A stretch of 11,114 bases of DNA from JBHENC01 sp051000345 (GTDB lineage Bacteria; Acidobacteriota; Blastocatellia; Pyrinomonadales; Pyrinomonadaceae). The stretch is taken from the NCBI GenBank assembly GCA_051000345.1, contig JBPCOJ010000060.1, forward strand, positions 1 to 11,114, read 5' to 3'. The notes beneath the pieces are model-generated. The model was not told where the DNA came from, made no database searches, and saw only the letters and a list, made by a program, of their open reading frames with translations. Within the stretch, counting starts at the first letter, position 1; each line of letters starts with the position of its first letter. Below are positions 6,947 to 11,114 of this stretch, one piece after another. Made by a program: the position numbers and the translations under genes.

Positions 6947-7782
6947 TTATTCCAGCTTGAAGTTGTAGGTGATAATGCCGGAGACCTTCACGGGCTGATG
7001 TGAAAGCAGCGTCGGCGAAAATCTGGCTTGATACGCGGCCTTGACCGCCGCTTCGCGCAGCAGCGGAGGGCCGCTTAAAGCCTGCGCCGAAATAACCCTT
7101 CCTTCTTCGTTCAAAAGCACTTGCACATTAACAGTGCCTGCGGTGTGCGTCGTCTTGGCGATTGACGGATAAACAGGCACCGGATTGTGCAGCGCCCTGC
7201 CGTTGATAACACCGAGCGACACCATGACGGGCGGCGCTTTTTTGATTGGCGCGACATGCGGCGCGCTCGGCGGCGCTTCATGTTCAACCTCATCGACGGC
7301 GCTGCGTTTGCCGTTCCCGTATTCCTTCGCCGAACCGCCTATAAACGACGGCGCGCCCGCATCATTGCCGATTGAATCAGAGGAGACCGTGCCGATTCTA
7401 GCGCCGGGTAAAGCGGGCAATTCCTTGCTGCCGATTGTGCCGACGTTGTCCGGCGTTTTGGTCGGATTGCGAATGTCTTCGATCATCTGCTGCCTGACGG
7501 GTGGCGCGATGACGGCGAATGTCTCCGTCATCGCTTGCGTGGTGTCGCGGCGTCGCAGCGTATCCGTTGGAGCGCGCGGCGGCATTAATCCCGCCGTGAC
7601 GGGCATGACGAGAAAAGCCGTGTCGAGATTTTGTTGTCCGAGCTGCGCATCGTAAGCGTAGATGCTGGCGACGCCTGCGCCCGCGATCAGCAGCGCATAT
7701 GCGGCGATGGTGGCGAGAAAAAATGTGCCTCTGCGCTCGACTCCTTTTTGTGTGAACTCGATTCGATGAGATGTGTGAACAT
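6947..7782 (-). CDS. Energy-transducer TonB-like protein, split by a frameshift near its start
   Basis: The C-terminal 219 residues (from the ATG at 7606) are open and end in a TonB C-terminal domain (PF03544): NPVPVYPSIAKTTHTAGTV, VLLNEEGRVISAQALSGPP, AAYQARFSP and ITYNFKLE. Upstream in the same frame lies a transmembrane segment (GTFFLATIAAYALLIAGAG) with RR before it, so 7606 is not the true start. The true start is the ATG at 7782-7780, 6 bases after a perfect AAAGGAG, encoding MFTHLIESSSHKK. That frame is lost at the T5 run (plus-strand 7745-7749) and stops after 31 codons. A -1 shift, or one extra A, gives HKK-GVERRGTFFL and a 278-residue protein: short cytoplasmic tail, membrane anchor, Pro-rich periplasmic linker, TonB domain at about 190-278. 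Such proteins couple the proton-motive force to outer-membrane receptors. No exbB/exbD is nearby, so this may be a stand-alone TonB-like protein. Confidence 0.75.
7742..7750 (-). other. Frameshift site (C AAA AAG) in the TonB-like gene
   Basis: Read on the minus strand, the start-codon frame goes CAC AAA AAG GAG, and the TonB frame resumes at GGA GTC GAG after a -1 shift. The A5 run is the only place needed to join the frames. An indel in the homopolymer is the simplest reading; ribosomal -1 slippage is possible because A-AAG is a known slippery motif, but the full A AAA AAG heptamer is not present. Confidence 0.55.
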
Positions 7783-8113
7783 GCTTGTCTCCTTTAATGG
7801 TGCGCCAGTGCCGCGTAGGTCTTCACATGAAGCGAAGAGAACAACCGCATCTTTAGACTCCGCATAATGGATTCTGTTCCCGCAAAATTCAGTTGCCCTT
7901 TATCTTTAATATTCAACAGCGTGGGTTATCATGCTTAACCATAGTGAATCGTGCGACGCATACGCCTATCGCGTCTGTACACTCACCTTTCTTTCTTTTA
8001 GGATTGAGCGAGACTGAATTTCAGCAACAGCAGGAAAGAGATTATTACGGCAACGCGCGCCGGATTATTTATCGTCAGCGACGCTTATCGTTTCGCCTTC
8101 GCCGTTTACGCAC
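7783..8113. other. Divergent intergenic region between the TonB-like and acyltransferase genes
   Basis: 331 bases that should hold promoters for both directions. Apart from the TonB-like gene's Shine-Dalgarno I see only short dyads: CTTCA/TGAAG at 7821-7832, GGTTA/TAACC at 7924-7940 and CTGAA/TTCAG at 8014-8024. Any could be an operator, but dyads this short are expected by chance. No convincing -35/-10 pair was found. Small open frames here lack a Shine-Dalgarno and recognisable content. Confidence 0.4.
7789..7795 (-). promoter_or_regulatory. Shine-Dalgarno (AAAGGAG) of the TonB-like gene
   Basis: CTCCTTT on the plus strand reads AAAGGAG on the minus strand, 6 bases before the ATG at 7782. 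It fixes the translation start in the frame that is then broken. Confidence 0.8.
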
Positions 8114-8857
8114 ATGATTACCGCACGCAAGGAGCGCCTGTTCGAGAGTGTATTCGCGCTCTATAATCGCAATTTGATAAGGCGTCGCTTCGACGGCCTG
8201 CGCGTCGCCGGTCTCGATCATTTGCGAAGGCACGAAACAAACACGCCGCAACTGCTTTACGCGAATCATTCGAGCTGGTGGGACGGGCTTGTGATGTTTC
8301 AATTGGCGCACGCTTGCAGTCTTGACCTCTACGCGATGATGGAAGAAAAACAATTGCGCCGGTATCCGTTTCATCGAAAACTCGGTGCGTTCTCCGTCGT
8401 GCGCGAAAGTCCACGCGAGGCTCTCAAAAGCATCGAATACGCGAGTGCTTTGCTGCGCCACACGTCGCGCACGCTGCTGATTTTTCCGCAGGGAGAGACC
8501 GCGCCGAACGATACGCGCCCGCTCAAGTTTTACAACGGCGCGGCACGCATCATCGAGCGCGTCGGAGAGATTGACGCAGTGCCTGTTGCCTTGCGCTATG
8601 AATTTCTGGACGAGTTTCGCCCGCAGATTTTCGCGCGCGTCGGCGCGGCGGAGCACATTGAAGTGACAAAGGATTTTAATGTGAAACAACTGACAAATCG
8701 CATGGCGGATACTCTCACGCACACGCTTGATTCTGTGCGCGCCGATGTAATTGCGAGAGACTTCCGGGAGTACGTAGAGATTGCTGCGTCGCATAGACAA
8801 TTAAGCAAGAAGTATGGGGCGATCAAAACAGATTTCATTACGAGGAAGAAAGCATAG
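8114..8857 (+). CDS. PlsC-like lysophospholipid acyltransferase family protein
   Basis: 247 residues. The acyltransferase signature NHSSWWDG (residues 51-58) supplies the HX4D catalytic pair His52/Asp57. IFPQGE (123-128) stands in the place of the usual FPEGT phosphate-binding motif, PLKFYNGAARI (136-146) is the next block and AVPVALRYEF (155-164) the last. Family members move acyl chains from acyl-CoA or acyl-ACP to 1-acyl-glycerol-3-phosphate or other lipid acceptors at the membrane. The Gln in FPQGE and the short length suggest a branch that may use another acceptor, so I do not assign plsC. The ATG at 8114 has no clear Shine-Dalgarno; the frame stays open about 95 bases further up but offers no ATG, GTG or TTG. 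The TAG overlaps the GTG of radA by one base, so the two are translationally coupled. Confidence 0.8.
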   Translation: MITARKERLFESVFALYNRNLIRRRFDGLRVAGLDHLRRHETNTPQLLYANHSSWWDGLVMFQLAHACSLDLYAMMEEKQLRRYPFHRKLGAFSVVRESPREALKSIEYASALLRHTSRTLLIFPQGETAPNDTRPLKFYNGAARIIERVGEIDAVPVALRYEFLDEFRPQIFARVGAAEHIEVTKDFNVKQLTNRMADTLTHTLDSVRADVIARDFREYVEIAASHRQLSKKYGAIKTDFITRKKA

Positions 8858-10239
8858 TGGCGAAAGCACCTTCGACAGTTTATGTGTGCCAGAAATGCGG
8901 CAATCAATCCCGTAAGTGGCTCGGCAAATGCCCGGACTGCGGCGAGTGGAATTCGTTTGTCGAAGAGCGCACGCGCGACGCCCGCAAAGAATCGGCGACA
9001 ACGGGACGCGGCGGCTTCGGCTTGCGTCTGCGCGAAGTCTCGCCCGTCGCTTACAACGAGATCGAATCGCAGGACGACACGCGCGTTTCATCCGGCGTCA
9101 CGGAGTTTGACCGCGTGCTCGGCGGCGGCATTGTTCCCGGCTCGCTCATTCTCATCGGCGGAGATCCGGGCATCGGCAAATCAACTTTGCTGCTGCAAGT
9201 CGCGGATAAATTAAGCGCGGGCGGAACGTCGGTGTTATATGTTTCGGGCGAGGAATCCGAGCGGCAGATTAAATTGCGCGGCGAGCGTTTGGGCGTTGAA
9301 GCGACGAATCTTTTTTTGTTGCCGGAAACGAATCTCGAACGAATCTTCGATGAAATCGAGCGCATGACGCCGGGCGCGATTATCGTCGATTCGATTCAGA
9401 CAGTGTTTTCGTCGAAGATCGAATCCGCGCCGGGCAGCGTGTCGCAGGTGAGGGAAGTCGCAGGGCAATTTTTGATGCTCGCAAAGAATCACACGATACC
9501 TGTTTTTCTGATCGGGCATGTCACGAAGGACGGTTCAATTGCGGGGCCGAAAGCGCTTGAGCATATCGTGGACACGGTGCTTTATTTCGAGGGCGAGCGG
9601 CATCACAATCATCGCATCGTGCGCGCGACGAAAAACCGTTTCGGCGCGGCCAACGAACTCGGCATTTTCGAGATGACGGGAACGGGCTTGATTGCGGTGG
9701 CGAATCCGTCGGAGATGTTTTTGCAGGAGCGTCCCGTCGGCGCTGCCGGTTCAGTCGTTACTGCTTGCATGGAAGGCACGCGGCCTGTGCTGGTGGAAAT
9801 TCAAGCGCTCGTGTCCGGCTCGAAATATGGAACGGGACGGCGCATGGCGCAGGGCGTGGATCAAAACCGCGTTTCTCTGTTGATTGCAATGCTGGAAAAA
9901 AGGGTCGGGCTGCAACTCTTGGGCGATGATGTGTTCGTCAACGTCGCGGGCGGATTGGAAATCGACGAGCCTGCCGTCGATCTAGGGTTGGTGGCGAGCA
10001 TCGCATCCAGCTTTAAGAATGCGCCGATTGATCCGCAGATAGCTGTGTTCGGTGAAGTCGGTTTGACGGGCGAAGTGCGCGGCGCGATGCAGGCAGAGGC
10101 GCGCGCCAGAGAAGCGCAAACGCTCGGCTTCAAGAAAATTATTATCCCTGCGTCGAACACAGTCGGGCTTGAGCGTCTGCTCGGCCTGCGCGTCGTCGGC
10201 GTGCGCTCTGTTGACGAGGCACTCGATGAACTGTTTTAA
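8857..10239 (+). CDS. radA: DNA repair protein RadA (Sms), branch-migration ATPase
   Basis: 460 residues, normal for the family and intact. It has all the hallmarks: an N-terminal C4 zinc finger (Cys11, Cys14, Cys25, Cys28; YVCQKCGN, GKCPDCGEW); a RecA-type ATPase with Walker A GDPGIGKST (102-110) and Walker B IIVD (175-178); the RadA-specific KNRFG motif (259-263); and a C-terminal Lon-protease-like domain (GGLEIDEPAVDLGLVASI, FGEVGLTGEVRG). RadA binds single-stranded DNA and drives branch migration during recombinational repair, working alongside RecA in the cytoplasm. The start is GTG at 8857, sharing one base with the acyltransferase stop codon; AGGA at 8843-8846 is a somewhat distant ribosome site. 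Pairing with an acyltransferase has no known functional meaning and probably reflects an ordinary operon. Confidence 0.97.
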   Translation: MAKAPSTVYVCQKCGNQSRKWLGKCPDCGEWNSFVEERTRDARKESATTGRGGFGLRLREVSPVAYNEIESQDDTRVSSGVTEFDRVLGGGIVPGSLILIGGDPGIGKSTLLLQVADKLSAGGTSVLYVSGEESERQIKLRGERLGVEATNLFLLPETNLERIFDEIERMTPGAIIVDSIQTVFSSKIESAPGSVSQVREVAGQFLMLAKNHTIPVFLIGHVTKDGSIAGPKALEHIVDTVLYFEGERHHNHRIVRATKNRFGAANELGIFEMTGTGLIAVANPSEMFLQERPVGAAGSVVTACMEGTRPVLVEIQALVSGSKYGTGRRMAQGVDQNRVSLLIAMLEKRVGLQLLGDDVFVNVAGGLEIDEPAVDLGLVASIASSFKNAPIDPQIAVFGEVGLTGEVRGAMQAEARAREAQTLGFKKIIIPASNTVGLERLLGLRVVGVRSVDEALDELF

Positions 10240-10278
10240 CTGAGCTGCTTTCTCTCACTCTTGAGAATTAAATATTTA

Positions 10279-10611
10279 TTAAAGTTCGCGGAAGAGCGCA
10301 ATCGGCGTTACACGAATTGCTTCCGGTGGAAAGACCAAATCACTCAATGCTTGCGCGGCTTGCTGTCCAGCACCCATAAGCTGTGTATTGGGTAAGCTAA
10401 ACGATGATGTCGGAGTTTCTTTAATTCCGACCAAATATACATCTGCAAGCCCGGCTGTGCCATGCTTGAAGTAGTAGCTTGAGATAGGCTCTTCCATGCC
10501 GCTTTCTTTAATTGTTCCGGCCACCTGTAATCCATCGGAAGTATGAAGTAAGAAAGCTGAAGGGATAACTACTTTCGCAAGAAATCCTCTGATTTGTTTT
10601 ATAGTCTGCAC
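10279..10611 (-). CDS. Unknown protein, probably the C-terminal remnant of a longer gene cut by the IS
   Basis: 110 residues from a GTG at 10611. I do not recognise the family. The sequence reads like a real, compact domain: FLAKVVIPSAFLLHTSDGLQV, ESGMEEPISSYYFKHGTAG, DVYLVGIKE and FPPEAIRVTPIALFREL. There is no Shine-Dalgarno before the GTG, and the frame stays open upstream to a stop at 10657-10659, right beside the transposase gene, so the original start was probably removed. The gene is visibly AT-richer than its neighbours, suggesting horizontal origin. It converges on radA with only 39 bases between them. No signal peptide or membrane segment is evident. It could instead be an intact small gene with a weak start. 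Confidence 0.5.
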   Translation of the reverse strand: MQTIKQIRGFLAKVVIPSAFLLHTSDGLQVAGTIKESGMEEPISSYYFKHGTAGLADVYLVGIKETPTSSFSLPNTQLMGAGQQAAQALSDLVFPPEAIRVTPIALFREL

Positions 10612-10615
10612 ATGC

Positions 10616-10647
10616 GCCCGCTGCTCTTGTGTGCGGGCTGTTTTCTT
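10616..10647 (+). terminator. Terminator-like hairpin at the insertion-sequence edge
   Basis: GCCCGC (10616-10621) pairs with GCGGGC (10633-10638) around an 11-base loop, followed by TGTTTTCTT. Stem plus T-run is the form of an intrinsic terminator read on the plus strand, and would stop outside transcription from running antisense into the transposase gene. It may belong to the element's end. Confidence 0.4.
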
Positions 10648-10664
10648 AGCTCGACTTTATCCAT

Positions 10665-11114
10665 TCAGGCTGCGTAGCAAAGCGCATCCGTCAGGCGTTC
10701 TAACAATGCACGATCTACTTTTACGCTGTCGGCCTCAGAACGTGACGTGCGAAAATCCGCTTCGCGCCATAACTGCTCTCGCACAGTCGCCAATGCATCC
10801 GAGAAGGTTGGCAACCGCTTGACGTACCACGCGGACTGCCGCACGAACTGTTCCGGCTGTTTACCATAACGATGATTCCCCAGCAACGTGACTATCGAAA
10901 AGAGTGCCAGCACTGCCGGGGTCGTGCGCGCAATGGCTTTGTCCGACCACTGCCTTTGCGTCTCCATCCCCAAGTGTGCGCGTGCCTCCTCGAAGGCGAC
11001 TTCCACAGCCCAACGTCTGACGAACCACCCCAGCATCTCGACCGGGTCACTTTCAAGGTTGGTCGAGAGCAAGGCTTGCGGCTTGAACTCCGCAAGCGGG
11101 TCTCTGACCAGCAC
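10665..11114 (-). CDS. IS4-superfamily-type transposase (5' partial at window edge)
   Basis: 149 residues of the C-terminal half; the gene enters from beyond the right edge, and the GTG at the edge is only an internal Val. The block WFVRRWAVEVAFEEARAHLG fits the IS4-type Y(2)R(3)E(6)K signature with Phe and Arg replacing the Tyr and Lys. Its Glu (in WAVE) would be the third residue of the DDE catalytic triad; the two Asp residues lie outside the window. QRQWSD, ARTTPA, PTFSDALATVREQLW and the C-terminal LTDALCYAA are features I associate with a widespread IS transposase type. The protein cuts and rejoins the ends of its insertion sequence. It stops at TGA (10665-10667), so the element's end must lie between there and about 10600. 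I could not identify its terminal repeat. Confidence 0.8.
   Translation of the reverse strand: MLVRDPLAEFKPQALLSTNLESDPVEMLGWFVRRWAVEVAFEEARAHLGMETQRQWSDKAIARTTPAVLALFSIVTLLGNHRYGKQPEQFVRQSAWYVKRLPTFSDALATVREQLWREADFRTSRSEADSVKVDRALLERLTDALCYAA

Noticed and set aside
7185..7655. 156-codon plus-strand frame opposite the TonB-like gene
   Set aside because: The minus-strand reading contains a TonB C-terminal domain and, upstream, a membrane anchor; the plus-strand reading has no such support.
7893..8117. 74-codon plus-strand frame in the divergent intergenic region, overlapping the acyltransferase start
   Set aside because: No Shine-Dalgarno, no recognisable protein features, and an Arg/Gln-rich tail; more likely leader or promoter DNA.
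8075..8800. 241-codon open frame antisense to the acyltransferase gene
   Set aside because: It exactly mirrors a gene with clear HX4D and FPQGE motifs, has an Arg-rich composition typical of reverse frames in GC-rich DNA, and no recognisable domain.

Overview
The window looks like a chromosomal segment of an Acidobacteriota bacterium, most likely class Blastocatellia. That placement is an inference from family content: a surface protein with HbpS/GlcG-like haem-binding modules behind a distinctive N-terminal domain, a TolB-propeller plus DUF4214 fusion, and a DUF4331 protein close to a TPR protein. No rRNA or other strong phylogenetic marker is present. Most genes are GC-rich. No tRNA, rRNA or CRISPR array was seen.

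Layout, left to right. (1) Positions 2-5240 hold three plus-strand genes for probably exported proteins: a 5'-truncated protein with two tandem HbpS/GlcG-like modules, a six-repeat TolB-type propeller fused to DUF4214, and a DUF4331 protein. A strong hairpin sits between the second and third, and a terminator-like hairpin follows the third. (2) Positions 5361-6708 encode a TPR protein with a lipoprotein-like N-terminus. It is split by a frameshift in a GC dinucleotide run; restoring two bases gives one continuous frame of 449 residues. (3) Positions 6709-6946 are a convergent intergenic region containing an 89-bp miniature element with perfect 14-bp inverted termini. (4) Positions 6947-7782, minus strand, encode an energy-transducer TonB-like protein. 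Its Shine-Dalgarno and start codon are excellent, but a shift at a short A run (sequence C AAA AAG) separates the start from the rest. A -1 shift or one extra A restores a 278-residue protein. (5) After a divergent intergenic region come a PlsC-like acyltransferase and radA on the plus strand, overlapping by one base. (6) At the right edge, an AT-richer minus-strand gene of unknown function seems to have lost its 5' end beside an insertion sequence, whose IS4-type transposase runs out of the window.

The theme of the left two-thirds is the cell envelope: secreted, surface or periplasmic proteins, a TPR protein and a TonB-type protein. The acyltransferase-radA pair is housekeeping. I see no clear new multi-gene defence or metabolic system. 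The points most worth checking are the two frameshifts (sequencing error, real decay, or recoding for the TonB gene), the miniature inverted-repeat element, the tandem haem-binding-like architecture and the truncated unknown gene next to the IS.
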